The notes: generated from the sequence alone by a model not told the origin. Shown: positions 1 through 10,853, counted from the first letter of the stretch. The stretch is 64,000 nt of DNA from Symbiodinium sp. CCMP2592 (GCA_905221615.1 CAJNDT010002846.1:265001-329000), one strand, 5' to 3'. Program-made: numbers and translations.

Positions 1-816
1 GGGAAGTGGCAGATTGCGTTGACTTTGCTGTCGCAGATGCCAGCAGCAGGGGTCCAGCCAAATGTGATTAGCTACAGTGCCAGCATCAGTGCGTGTGAGA
101 AAGGTAGTCAGTGGCAGATGGGCTTGCACTTGCTGTCGCTTATGCCTGCCGCCGATGTTCTGCCCAACCAGATCAGCTACAGCGCCGGCGTCAGCTCTTG
201 TGAGAAAGCAAGTGCGTGGGAGACAGCATTGGTGTTGCTATTGCACATGCCGGCAACCAGAGTCTTGCCGAATGAGGTTACTTTCAATGCTGGCATCAGC
301 GCAGTGGAAAAAGCTGGTGAGTGGCAGATGGCCTTGCTCCTGCTGTCTCAAATGCTGGCAGCCAGTCTTGTGCCAGATCAGATCAGCTGCGGTGCCTGCA
401 TCAGTGCTTGCGAGAAACGTGGAGAGTGGCAGATCGCCCTAGTTCTGTTTTCGTGGATGCAGGAAGCCTTCATCGTGCCAGACGTGATTAACTACAGTGC
501 TTCCATAAGTGCATGTGAGAAAGCTGGTGCGTGGCAGAAGGCGTTGCGGCTGTTTTCATTGCTGATGACTACCAGCATAGATCCGAATGAGATTAGCTTC
601 AATGCCACCATCAGCGCATGTCAGAGAGGTGGAGAGTGGCAGATGGCACTGCTCCTGTTCGCAGGCATGCCGATAACCAGAGTTGTGCCAAACCGGATCA
701 GCTTCAGCTGTGCTACCAGTGCATGCGAGACCTGTGGCGAGTGCGGCTTTGCAAGGAAAGAGTCTGGATACAACTTCACCCGAGGCTGTCAGTTCGATCA
801 GAAGATGTTCCAGTAG
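1..816 (+). CDS. PPR protein, C-terminal part (cut by window start)
   Basis: The frame is open from base 1 and ends at TAG 814-816, giving about 271 residues. It holds seven or more tandem 35-residue PPR units with the local consensus ISxxAxISACEKxGEWQMAL. P-class PPR proteins are helical-hairpin arrays that bind organellar or other RNA one base per repeat, but no organelle signal can be judged because the N-terminus is missing. The last unit degenerates to SACETCGECGFA followed by a short non-repeat tail. The same kind of ending (SACETCDVCGFA) is seen in the gene ending at 8788, so the stop is probably genuine. No intron is needed in the visible part. Family assignment is secure; target and function are unknown. 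Confidence 0.88.
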   Translation, partial: GKWQIALTLLSQMPAAGVQPNVISYSASISACEKGSQWQMGLHLLSLMPAADVLPNQISYSAGVSSCEKASAWETALVLLLHMPATRVLPNEVTFNAGISAVEKAGEWQMALLLLSQMLAASLVPDQISCGACISACEKRGEWQIALVLFSWMQEAFIVPDVINYSASISACEKAGAWQKALRLFSLLMTTSIDPNEISFNATISACQRGGEWQMALLLFAGMPITRVVPNRISFSCATSACETCGECGFARKESGYNFTRGCQFDQKMFQ

Positions 817-1397
817 CGGAAGAGACATGTCCGATCATGTTTCCGGAAGCAAACAAAGCTCTTTTTTCAAGTACTCAGATGGTAAATCAGTGGCGGCAGT
901 GCAGTGCTCGCATTTCCGACCTCCTGTCTATGGTCGCTGGCACAGGACCTTAGCTTGCCATAATTGGGATACATCGTGAATAGCATGTCTTCCTTATTGG
1001 GGTATCTCGAATCTCAAGTTAAGTCGGCTTCTTGGAATTATGCATGCGGTCTGACCTGTGAGGAGCTGGAACACAGCGGCTCTGCAAGAGCCACCGTGAC
1101 TCAACCGTGCATGCTCATGACACTGCTGGGAGTTTCTGATTTCTCTCGTGTGCAAAGCTCTCCTACAGGCCCGTGGTGAGTTGCTCGCAGGTCGTCTACG
1201 TGAAAACGGCCAGCGGATGCCAGGACCTTGCAGGCTATGTCAGGCGTGATGGTCTCTCGAACGATGTGGAAACACGACACATGCAAAACATTGACTTGGT
1301 ACTTGTCTGCCAGCGCTGTCACCTCCACCAGTGCTGTGATGGAGCCCACTATGCTCAGAATACATGAAGCGTAGGAACATCTCAACAGCACTGAGCC

Positions 1398-1460
1398 ACT
1401 CGGCATCGCTGTCAGAGCCGACCCTTTAAAAAAGTGTTGGCACTGACAGCGATGCCGAGT
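1398..1460. repeat. 18-bp perfect hairpin
   Basis: The arm actcggcatcgctgtcag at 1398-1415 is exactly complementary to 1443-1460, with a 27-nt loop. Related cagcact(g/a)agcc words flank both arms. It could be a small mobile hairpin or a structured 3' RNA element; nothing decides between them. Confidence 0.7.
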
Positions 1461-1482
1461 CGCACAGCACTAAGCCACGAGG

Positions 1483-1583
1483 TTCCCCGGTAGTGCCCTT
1501 TGCCCTTTCTCTTTCGGGGTCTCCTTATCGAAACCGAATACTAGGAAAAGGGCACCCTTCTTCTTTAGGGGCTGCTGGGGAGC
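1483..1583. mobile_element. Diverged hairpin element, CTAGG-type (family 7)
   Basis: The ends ccccggtagtgccc and ggggctgctgggga are imperfect inverted repeats, and the internal AAAGGG/CCCTTT spacing resembles the family-7 copies at 2293, 10084 and 16096. It abuts the element at 1584. Confidence 0.45.
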
Positions 1584-1698
1584 CTACGTGGAGGTTCATG
1601 GGTAGTTATAAGTGGGGTTATAAGTCCCCTAATATGGGTCATAATTATAGTTACCCTACTAATCACTCCACTTTATCTACCCATGAACCTCCAAGTAG
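1584..1698. mobile_element. Hairpin MITE, family 1
   Basis: Terminal inverted repeats of about 22 bp (ctacNtggaggttcatgg and its complement) enclose a further palindromic core. The other copies are at 15003-15117, 16811-17035 (interrupted), 26899-27014 and 48991-49105. There is no coding capacity, so it is presumably non-autonomous. Confidence 0.8.
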
Positions 1699-1745
1699 AG
1701 CACGATCTGTGAGGAGCTGAGCCATGGCTTAGCTTGGAGCAGCTG

Positions 1746-1941
1746 CAGCTCCCCAGAGATCCCAATATCCCTGAATTAAGGAATATACCTAAGGGTTCCT
1801 TAAAGGGCTCCTTAAAGGGATCTATAAGGCTCCTATAAGGGAATTCATGAATACGTTTCAAGCAAGGAATATACCTCAAGCTATAGGGGGCTTAATATCT
1901 TTTAGGTATATTCCTTGATTCAGGGGTATTGGGATCAGCTC
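1746..1941. mobile_element. Hairpin element, family 9, with nested insert
   Basis: Arms of about 35 bp (core ttaaggaatatacc) lie at 1750-1786 and 1900-1937. The middle is filled by a ccttaaaggg-type repeat that looks like a later insertion. Relatives are at 3735-3883 and 58239-58332. Confidence 0.65.
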
Positions 1942-2118
1942 CTCGCAGATCGCCTTCATCCGGAAAGTAGCCTTGTCGGGAAAAGGAAGGGTGCTCTTGT
2001 CCGTGGGGTTGAACAATTTCGAAGCAGTTCACACAGCGACAAAGTTTAGTCCCCACCAACTTATACCATGAAAAATGCTCAAATGCATACTCCACAGTGC
2101 TTGGTGCTCAAATTTTCC

Positions 2119-2210
2119 ACCTTGACCCTGAAGAACGTACCTTTCTGAGGAGTTATATAAGGAAATCATAGTAGGGAACCCTAAACAGGTAGGTTATTCA
2201 GGGTTCAGGT
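2119..2210. mobile_element. Hairpin element, family 11
   Basis: The ends accttgaccctgaa and ttcagggttcaggt are near-complementary. The internal aaggaaatcat word is shared with the copies at 18037-18128, about 27880-28018 and about 55375-55470. Confidence 0.6.
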
Positions 2211-2292
2211 AAACCCTGTACCCTCGGCAGTGCTGAGCTAGCCGAAGCGCGGCCCAGGTCGCCTTACCGTCGGCCTTCCTACGATTTCTTAG

Positions 2293-2401
2293 GATGCTCA
2301 GTAGTACCCTTATTCCATTTTTGTAGTCCTGGCTTCCTTATTAAGTTGCCGAATACCAAAATGGGAGCCCTTTTCATTCCTAGGTTACTGGGCATCCTAG
2401 T
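2293..2401. mobile_element. Hairpin element, family 7 (CTAGG termini)
   Basis: It starts ttaggatgctcagtagta and ends ttactgggcatcctag, with the internal words ccttattcc and ccaaaa shared with 10084-10194 and 16096-16208. The same termini border an intron of the PPR gene at 18970-21256. Confidence 0.75.
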
Positions 2402-3392
2402 TTCAGGTTAATGGGTCTCGGGTTTCGGGCTCTGGGCTTTAGGAGCCTAGGGTCTGAAGGTTGAGGGTTTGGGATCTTGCCGCTTGGGGTTCCGGTCGGG
2501 GCTGAGGGGGGCACTGCGACTGGGGTTGCGGGGAGGGGGGCTTGCTGAGTGTGTCGGTAATAGAAGACTTACAGGTACCCTTACAGGGGTCTCAATTGCG
2601 GTTCTACGATACATAAGAGTCTATCAACCAGCAACTATCTACTCAGTCCCCCGACCCTTCAAGTTTAAACCAAAGCCCTAAGCCTTTGTCTGGCCTTGGG
2701 GGAACCGCCTTCCTGCCACCCGGTTTGGGGCCGGTTCGGGGTTGTAGCGTCTCAAGAATTGGAATTAGAAAAGGGCTTTGTGGTTCCTTGAGGTTTCTTT
2801 ACGGGATCTTTACAGCTATTGATGAGGTTCTACAGCAAATGACAACAGGGTTTAGGGGTATATCAAAGCATAGCTATATAGGGACTACAAGGAAACACAC
2901 TATAATTAGTTACTCCGACCCATTTGGGAGTAATGGATGCTATTCGAGCTTTGGCTCAGGTAATGTTTAGGGGGCTGCAGTGATTTCAGGGTCTCTGGGA
3001 TCTTTAGGTGTAATGTTTCAGGGTTTGCAGTTTCGGGCTCAGAGGTGACGAGTCAGTATTCTGGGTCACAGGGTCCAGGGTTGAGGGCTTAGGGGCACGG
3101 TTGAAGCATGCAGACTGCTAGCGGTGACACTGAGATCAGAGTCCGTGCCTGATTCCGCCTTTGTCGATGCTGCTTAGTTTAGGGGTCTTCACAACTAGTA
3201 AGTACTTCACCCTTAGAGCTTCTGTAGAACTATACTAGCATGCCTGCAAACCGTAGTCTAGCCGCCTCTAATTGTAAAGGCCCCGTTTTAAGCCCTCGTA
3301 ATCACCCTCATAGTGACATAGTGATCCTCAAAGGAAACCTGTAACGGAACCGTATTCTGCCTGTGAAGGCCCCTCCTAAATCATGTGGAGAT

Positions 3393-6300
3393 ATGCCGAC
3401 GATGGCGACGCTGCCAAGCTCTGCGCAGCTGGCGCGAGATCGGGAGCTTGCAGTTCACGTAGCACAAAGACTGCCAGAAAGTGGCAACCAGAAAGCTTCT
3501 CGAGCCCGCCTTACTACCCGTTGGTCTTTGTATTTGGGGTTTAGGGGTTTCTGAGTAAAAATGAATGCTAGAAAACGGGGTAGCCTGCAATTATTCAGGT
3601 GATACTAGCCCAAAGGGTCCTATGTATTGTTATGGGGAATACTTCTCCAAATCATAATAGTAATTCCTAGTATAGAAAACCCTACATTCTACTATATCGG
3701 TACTTTGGACCCTTTGGGTAGGGAGCTAGGGACCCAGAGACTCCAATAGCCCTTAATTAAGGAATATACCTTAAATTATATTAGGGATCCTACTATAATT
3801 TAAGGTATATTCCTTAATTAAGGGGGATCCTACTATAATTTAAGGTATATTCCTTAATTAAGGGCTATTGGAGTCTCTGGGGAGCCCAGGCTTCATGCCA
3901 AGCGATCGTCGCCTGCGGGAGAGCCGCACAGTGGCAGGCGGCACTCCGAGAACTGTCTGGCATCTTCGCATCCCGCGCAGCTCAGATTGTCTACAGCTTC
4001 AGCGCTGCAATCACAGCCTGCGGGAAGGGCTTGAAGTGGCAGATTGCAGTAGCTCTCTTGGCGAAGATGGCATCAGCTCAGACGCTGCCAAATGTGGTCA
4101 GCTACAGTGCCGCTATCAGCGCATGCGAGAAAGGTGGGGAATGGCAGGCGGCACTCCAAGTACTGTCGGGCATTTTCGCATCCCGCACAGCTCCCGATGT
4201 TTACAGCTTCAGCGCTGCAATCACGGCCTGCGAAAAGGGCTTGAAGTGGCAGATTGCAGTAGATCTCTTACAGCAGATGGCATCAGTGCAGACTCTGCCA
4301 AATGTGGTCAGCTACAGTGCCGCTATCAGCGCATGCGAGAAAGGTGGGGAATGGCAGATGGCCTTGTCCTTGCTTTTCAGAATGGCTGCATCTAGACATT
4401 TGCCAAACACCATCAGCTTCAGTGCTGCGATCAGTGCGTGCGAGAAGGGTGGTGAGTGGCAGATTGCGTTGACTTTGCTGTCGCAGATGCCGACAGCCGA
4501 AGCTGCACCAAATGAGGTCAGCTTCAACGCAAGCATAAGTGCTTGTGAGAAAGCTGGTCAGTGGCAGATGGCGTTGGTGTTGCTGTCGCTGATGCCTGCA
4601 GCCAGCGTTGTGCCAAACCACATCAGCTTCAATGCCACCATCAGCGCATCTGAGAAAGCAAGTAAATGGCAAATGGCACTGTTTCTCCTATCTTTTATGC
4701 CCGCGGCCAACGTTTTGCCAGATAAAATCAGCTTCAACGCCAGCATGAGCGCTTGTGAAAAAGCTGGTGAGTGGCGGATGGCATTGCATTTGCTGTCGCA
4801 AATGCCAGCAGCTAGTGCGGCATCGAATGAGATCAGTTTCAATGCTGCCATCAGTGCTTGTGAGAAAGGTGGGTGGTTGTCAAAATTAGGGTCCCTTTTT
4901 GGGTACCCTAAATATTAGGTGCCGCATTATTATAATGAGCCAAAAAGGGACCCTATTTTTGACAACCACCCAGGTGATGGTTTCGGAAAACAGGTGGTCT
5001 CTAGCCGCTCCTCTCCCTTGGATAGTAGCATCCTCCTGCATGACACGGACCACTAGATGGGATACCTCGAACTTCAAGAGCCCACACAAAATCATATAAA
5101 GTCCTTATAAAACGTATAAAACCCGACTATATAGGGCCGAAATAATTTCCAATCCTATTCTGGTGTTTCCTTATTTGAAACGCTGCGCGTCGTCCGCCTC
5201 GGCCCGGCTGTACGCGCATGCGGCGAGTGGCTACTATCTGCAGCAAGCTCTTGTAGGAAAAAAGTAACAGTTGGAATCGCACTTATAGTAAAAGTAATGT
5301 TCATAGCAACACGAAGCAGGATGATTGTGAGTAGTATTAGTAGTGGTAGTATCAGTACGAATTTTGGTGTCGTCATTCCGAAACACTGGATACCAAGACT
5401 CTCGCAAGCGGCGGGATGCCTTAAGTATGGGCCGTTGAGGCTGTGGATTTCGTGGGCGTCTTGACCCTTTTCAACGTTCCTCCGCCTATCCCAAAAGGGC
5501 GTCTAAAACAAGCCTTGCAGTCCCGTGTCGGAAGGGGGAAGGGGGGGGAGGGGGGAGGGAAGGGACGCGAGGAAAACTGGGTGGGACTGCCTACAGACTG
5601 CCAAAATCCGTTGGAGGGGGCGAGAATTCACCACCACACCTTGGGGCTAGTCGACACGTTTCCATTTTAAAGGGGGGGGGGGTCAGCGGGCCCCGTTTTT
5701 GGGGGTGGGGTCACTGGGGAGGGGATTAAGAGGTGGGGAATAGGAGAATCCGAATAGGAACCTCTGACCGCTTCGGCCGGGGCCGAGGCGAATTATGATT
5801 ATAGTAATACCATACCTCAAAACCCTGTTCCAATTATGAAGGCCCTTCTACTACATAACCACCCTTGAAAAGCCCTGCAGGGGGTGCCTGGGAGTTGGCG
5901 TTGCTGCTGTTTTGTCAAATGCCAACAGTGCGATCCGTGCCGAGTGAGATCAGCTACAGCGCCGTGATGAGCGCTTGTGAGAAACTCATATGATTTAGGA
6001 CTGTGGGTTTAGGGTTTAGGTGTGAGAGACTCATATGATTTAGGACTGAGGGTGTCGGGTTGAGGACTTGTAAGTGAGAAGGCTGTATAAGTACCTCTAT
6101 CAGTTTGAGATATTCATGGAGCAAGCAGTCTTGAACCAGCAAGCTGGACAAGTAAGGAAAGGTGGCGAGTGGCAGATGGCGCTGTTCTTGCTGTCGCAGA
6201 TGCCGGAGGCCACCGTTGTGCCAAACAAGATCACCTACAGTGCCGGCATGAGCGCCTGTGAAAAAGCTGGCAGGTGGCAGGAGGCGCTCCTTTTGTTCAC

Positions 6301-6691
6301 ACATCTGCAGAAATGCGCCGTAGCACCAGATGTGATCAACTTCGGTGCCAGCATCAGTGCATGTGCAAGAGTTGCAGAGTGGCAGATGGCATTAGGCTTG
6401 CTTGCGTTTATGCCTGTAGCCAGAGTCTTGCCCGGCGAGATCATCTACAATGCCAGCATAAGCGCCTGCGAGAAGGCTTGTGAGTGGAAGATGGCCCTGC
6501 TTTTGCTTTCGCAGATGCTCTCAGCTGGTGTTGTGCCCAGTCGGATCAGCTTGAGTTTCCTTGTCAGTGCATGCGAGCTTTGTGGTGAGCGCAGCACGGC
6601 ATGGACAATCTCTGGATGCCGAAGTATGCAGAATGTTCTGCATGCATCCAGCCTGCGGTCTTGCCGTCCTCACAAGTATAGAGTTCAGTAA
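3393..6691 (+). CDS. PPR protein, four-exon gene
   Basis: Exons 3393-3494, 3890-4868, 5881-5980 and 6157-6691 add up to 1,716 nt, that is 571 codons plus a TAA. Each junction falls inside the PPR consensus and keeps phase. Exon 1 (ATG 3393) has the same 34-codon length as exon 1 of the gene at 7096 and ends at the same site. Introns are GC-AG (3495-3889), GT-AG (4869-5880) and GA-AG (5981-6156). Exon 2 contains an internal duplication of the first PPR pair (VYSFSAAITAC occurs twice). About fifteen 35-residue repeats are present. An alternative acceptor at 4972-4973 would remove only the 101-bp hairpin and end the protein at TAG 5054. The likely role is sequence-specific RNA binding, by family; the target is unknown. 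Confidence 0.78.
3495..3889 (+). mobile_element. Intron 1 (GC-AG) containing hairpin elements
   Basis: GCTTC occurs at both borders (3495-3499 and 3890-3894). Removing one copy plus the insert restores K-A-S-C-Q-A-I-V. Inside are one element with arms ctagcccaaagggtcc (3607-3725) and a family-9 element with arms of more than 30 bp (3735-3883). The donor is GC and the acceptor lies in gagcccAG. Confidence 0.7.
4867..4975 (+). mobile_element. Family-2 MITE with AGGT target duplication, at an exon end
   Basis: The element at 4871-4971 has termini GGGTGGTTGTC / GACAACCACCC and is flanked by AGGT on both sides (4867-4870, 4972-4975). Because the duplicated target is AG|GT, the element is bounded by a GT donor (4869) and an AG acceptor (4973), so it is by itself a formally spliceable intron. 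Other copies: 11277-11378, 16826-16927, 23292-23391, 51149-51230. Confidence 0.8.
5100..5880. other. Intronic or intergenic stretch with poly-G tract
   Basis: This is the remainder of the long intron 4869-5880 if exon 3 is used. It contains an extremely purine-rich G tract at about 5530-5575 and a second G run at 5671-5682. Nothing in it looks coding. Confidence 0.5.
5981..6156 (+). other. Intron 3 (GA-AG) of PPR gene
   Basis: The exon ends TGTGA, the intron starts GAaact, and it ends gtaAG before GAAAGG, giving C-E-K-G-G-E-W. The 24-nt sequence at its start recurs within it about 50 nt downstream (ctcatatgatttagg twice). No terminal inverted repeat was seen. Confidence 0.65.
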
Positions 6692-7095
6692 GGGTTCCAG
6701 GTTCAGGGTTTCGGTTTATATAGGTTTCAGGGTTCAGCGTGCTCAGGGTTCTCGGGCTTTCGGGTGTTGGGCATTTGGAGTGTGAGTGGGGTTCGTGTTT
6801 GAGGTTTTCGGGGTTACTGTGTGGATGAACTAAACGAGAGGCAGCAGCGATTGCTCGGTTTAGGACTTCGTTATCTAACGCACATGGCAGGTGCAGCTAT
6901 CCAGATTGCCTGCAGACATATTGAGCTCACAGGCTTGCCAACAATGCAGTCAGCTCCCCAAATTAAAATGCCCTCAACCTTGAACCCTACATTCCCAAAC
7001 CCTACAACCTAAATGGACGCCACAAAGTTCCTTTACGGGTTTCTTGAGGGGACAGTCATAAGGGTTGCTGCACCCTAAACCCAACATCAGCCACC
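6692..7095. other. Intergenic region between PPR genes
   Basis: Degenerate ggtttagggt-like words; nothing else recognised. Confidence 0.5.
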
Positions 7096-8788
7096 ATGCC
7101 GGTGTCGGTATTGGGAGTTGCATCGAGCAACGGAATCCGAGACTGGCAGCTTGCAGTGCGCCGGGCGCAGCAGGGATCTGGAGGCGGGAGCCAGAAAGCT
7201 TCTAGGTCATAATATTCCGAAACGTTCCTGATCACACTGGCAAAGTAATTCAAGTATAGTTTCAGTCTAATCTTGGTCGACCTTAGCCCTTTGCTCTTTT
7301 CCAGTTGGGGTTTCCTTGGAAATATGGCTTGAACCGTGAACCATATTCGAAAGATCTCAACAGGGTGCCCTTCACCATTCTTGGATTTTTTTGAGGTATT
7401 GGGGAGCCCAGGCTTCATGCAAAGCGATCGTCGCATGTGGAAGAGCCACAGAGTGGCAGTCGGCACTGCTAATATTGTCGGGAATCTTTGCATCCCGCGC
7501 AGCTCCGGATGTCTACAGCTTCAGCGCTGCAATCACGGCCTGCGAAAAGGGGTTGAAGTGGCAGATTGCAGTAGATCTCTTACAGCAGATGGCGTCAGTG
7601 CAGACTCTGCCAAATGTGGTGAGTTACAATGCTGGCATCAGCGCATGTGAAAAGGGAAGTGAGTGGCAAATAGCATTGCTCCTCTTCTTGCAAATGCCAA
7701 CTGACGACGTTGCGCCAAGTGAGATCAGCTACAATGCCAGCATCAGCGCGTGTGAGAAAGGGAGCGTCTGGCAGATGGCCCTGCATTTGTTGTCGCAGAT
7801 GCCGGAGGCCAGAATTGTGTCAAGTGAGATAAGTTTCAATGCCAGTATCAGTGCCTGCGAGAAAGGCAGACAATGGCAGATGGCGTTGTTTCTGCTGTCG
7901 CAGATGCCGGTAGCCAGTGTGCTGCCAGATAGGATCAGTTTCAATGCCAGCATCAGTGCATGTGAAAAGGGTGGCAATTGGCGGATGGCATTACATTTGT
8001 TGTCGCAGATGCCGGTAGCAAGGGCGGTGCCCAGTGAAATTAGTTACAATGCTGGCATAAGTGCATGTGAGAAAGGCGGAGAGTGGCAGACAGCATTGTT
8101 TCTGCTGTCAAAGATGTTTGCGGCCAGTGTTCTGCCGGGCGTGATTAGCTTCAACGCCAGCATCAGCGCATGTGGGGACATTGGCGGGTGGGAGACGGCG
8201 CTGCACCTGTTGTTGCAGATGCCGGAAGCCAGTCTTGTGCCGACTGGGATCAGTTACAATTCCGTCATTAGTGCCTGTGAGAAAGGCGGCGAATGGCAGA
8301 TGGCGTTGTTTGTGCTGTCACAGATGCCAGCAAACAGTCTTGTGCCAAACGAGATCAGCTACAGTGCCAGCATCAGCGCCTGCCAGAAGAGTGGTGAGTG
8401 GCAGGCAGCGTTGCATTTGCTTTCGCAGATGCCGAAAGCCACAGTTACTCCAAATCAGGTTAGCTACAGTGCCAGCATTAGTGCCTGTGAAGCAGCGGGA
8501 CAGTGGCGGATGGCGCTGGAACTGTTCTCAGAGATGCAGCATGCAAAAATCGCCCCAGATGTGATCAGCTTCAATGCCAGCATCAGTGCATGTAAGACAG
8601 CTAGTGAGTGGCAGACGGCTTTGCATTTGTTTTCTGAGCTGCTGAAAGCTGGACTTTTGCCAAATGAGATCAGCTGCAGTTCCGTCATCAGCGCTTGCGA
8701 GACATGCGATGTGTGCGGTTTCGCTTGGGCAGGGCTCGGATGTAGCTCCGTCCGAAGCCTGAAATCCACGGATTCTGGAGTAATATAG
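7096..8788 (+). CDS. PPR protein, two-exon gene
   Basis: Exon 1 7096-7197 begins at ATG in a ccaccATGcc context and is exactly 34 codons. Exon 2 is 7412-8788. The sum is 1,479 nt (492 residues). The GC-AG intron (7198-7411) sits at the same codon as intron 1 of the upstream gene. After a short N-terminal segment (DWQLAVRRAQ), which has no clear transit-peptide character, there are about eleven complete 35-residue PPR units and a degenerate last one (SACETCDVCGFA). The TAG stop (8786-8788) lies inside the terminal repeat of a hairpin element, so the true C-terminus may have differed before that insertion. RNA-binding by family; the tentative code reading is given in the findings. Confidence 0.85.
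7198..7411 (+). mobile_element. Intron 1 (GC-AG) flanked by GCTTC duplication
   Basis: GCTTC lies at 7198-7202 and again at 7412-7416. The insert begins taggtcataat and ends ggagcccAG, resembling the ends of the intron at 3495-3889. Excision restores K-A-S-C-K-A-I-V. Confidence 0.7.
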
Positions 8789-8891
8789 GGGCCTCGAGAA
8801 TTAGAATACGGTTTTTGGGGGCCCATTATGCTAGAGTTTTGATAAGGAGCCCCCAAAATATTGTGGGTAATTACTAAGGCCCCTATATTAC
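8780..8891. mobile_element. Hairpin MITE, family 6
   Basis: Perfect 15-bp ends gtaatataggggcct / aggcccctatattac. The internal gggccc..attatg core is shared with 26635-26738, 27603-27708 and the element split by the LINE (34642-34676 plus 48094-48176). It carries the stop codon of the PPR gene just upstream. Confidence 0.8.
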
Positions 8892-9513
8892 ATTGTTTCA
8901 CCCTGCCTTACGAGGCATGGCCGGGAAAGCTGCTGGAAACTGGAACCTCTCTTGAGGCGCATGGTCACTCCTGGGTTCAGGCACAACGCCTTGTGGCTGC
9001 TTGGTGGACCGCAAGCTTTGCTGTTGACCAGGCAACTGCTAGCCTTGTACCTGGACAAAGAAGTGGCCATAACCTTACAAACTTTATGCGCTTGCACAAG
9101 CTTCTGAAACCGTTTAAGCCCTCTGAACAGGGCGCAAGGCATCCCACATCATCATGCGGCCGTTGACAGCGGCTGGATTCAACAGTGCATCTTCTGAGAC
9201 GTGCTTCTTCTTGCTTCATTTGAGCGATCTTCGTTTGAACCCGCTCAGACGCGCTGAGACTTCAGCAGCCCTAAACCCTATAAGGCCCTAATAACCCCAA
9301 ACCCTAAACCGATAAGGCCCTAATAACCAAAAAAAATCCAGTCGGAATCGAGGCAAGGGTTCTGAGCCTCGAGCCGCACCTATGGAATGCCAATGCTTCT
9401 CCGAAGACGCTGCTGCAAAGACCGGGCAGGAGCTTCGCTCTCATGGTTCCTATAGGTGGTATGAGGGAGATCCCTTACAGGGGGACCCTTCTTAACCCTT
9501 ATGGCTCTTTGAA

Positions 9514-9637
9514 CTGTACCTGTAGGCTCATACCCAACCCTACCCTTTTTAGGGTACCCACGTTTCTACACAACAGATCCCAACCGTCAAGCTAGGTATC
9601 CTAAAACAAGGGGTAGGGTATGAGCCCCTAGGTACAG
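9514..9637. mobile_element. Inverted-repeat element, unclassified
   Basis: The arms ctgtacctgtaggctcatac and gtatgagcccctaggtacag are near-complementary, followed inward by ccctaccc/gggtaggg. Only one copy was seen. Confidence 0.65.
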
Positions 9638-10083
9638 GGACGGACCACGAAGACGTTCCTTAAGGATGAAATGTAACCTGACGGGGTTATACGAGGTTTA
9701 ACACAATAATCGGGGTTCATGGTGTCCGGGTACAGGGCCCCCTACTTTTTGGCGTCGTTTTGTCCGCAAGGTTCGGCGATTTAGACGTCACGGCTTGAGA
9801 CTCACGGTCTTGACTTTGAGGGTCAGGGTTGAGGGCATCTTTGCACTTGCGTGGCTCAACATACCGCAAACGCTGATGCGGGCCCGGAAACAGACCTGAA
9901 GATGCGCACCCCACACACGAGGCCCCCTGTAAACCGAAATCCTACCCTAAACCCTAAGCCTCTAGAACCCCCAAGACCTGAACACCGAACGCCGTAAACC
10001 CTAAAGCCTAAACCGCAACACCCAAGCCTCCAACTCTGGAGCATGTAGCCAATCCGAAGAACCGAATCGGGCTTAAGCATAAT

Positions 10084-10194
10084 CTAGGATGCCCAGTAGT
10101 ATCCTTATTCCATGTTTGTAGTCCTAGGTTCCTACAAGAGTTACCCGATACCAAAAGGGAGCCCTTTTTATTCCTAGGTTCCTGGGCGTCCTAG
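10084..10194. mobile_element. Hairpin element, family 7
   Basis: It starts ctaggatgcccagtagta and ends cctgggcgtcctag; the interior is nearly the same as the 2293 and 16096 copies. Confidence 0.8.
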
Positions 10195-10808
10195 TACTAG
10201 GTGGTTGTAGGGTTGGAGGATCGAGGGTCTAGGGTTTAGTCCCAAAGTCCTCACTTATCTCACAAGGGGTTCTCACGAAGTAGCTTCGAAGTAAAGACAA
10301 ATCCAAAACCCAAAGCCCTAAACCCTAAACCGCAAAACAGCTATAGTATAATGTTCCCAAAAGCCTTGATATATTTAGCTACTTAATATGTGAAGATCCC
10401 TTGTTCAGGAAACTCAACATCCTCAACGATGAATCCGCAAAACAACCAAGTTCAAGACACCCCATCAAGTACTGATACAATCTGACAAAAGTCTAAGACG
10501 TGATATTCCTTGCTTCGGCTTGCGGGCCCTTTTGCTTTCGCGGCCTAGGGCCTAGGGGCCTTTCCGACGTTCCTGCGCCCTAAACCCTAAACCCTATGCC
10601 TCCAAAGACCTTATTATGGGGTCCTTAAGGGGTCTCGGGCCCTAACTATGAGGTCCTTGGAGGGATAGGGTAAACTGTAGGGTCCAGGCGTTGAGGGGTT
10701 CGGCTCTTGGAGTCTAGGTTCGAGGCTTTGCGGATCGGGGGCTCCGTCTTTAAGATTTTCGGGGTTGGAGGTTTAGCTTGGAAGTTTTGGGGTGAGGGCC
10801 TGAGGGTT

Positions 10809-10853
10809 TGGGTTTAGGGTTTAGGGTTTAGGGTTTAGGGTTTAGGGTTTAGG
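10809..10853 (+). repeat. Interstitial TTTAGGG array
   Basis: Six consecutive perfect gggttta heptamers, the plant/dinoflagellate-type telomere repeat, lying far from any visible end. Confidence 0.85.

Larger units (their letters stand above)
817..3392. other. Intergenic region with hairpin elements
   Basis: No coding sequence is supported. The stretch holds the hairpins and inverted-repeat elements listed separately (1398-1460, 1483-1583, 1584-1698, 1746-1941, 2119-2210, 2293-2401). From about 2400 to 3100 it is built of degenerate GGGTTTAGGG-like words. The part 830-1390 looks featureless. Confidence 0.6.

Noticed and set aside
4283-4851. Antisense open frames across PPR arrays (also elsewhere)
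   Set aside because: Periodic shadows of the 105-bp PPR repeat; every PPR gene here gives the same antisense pattern.
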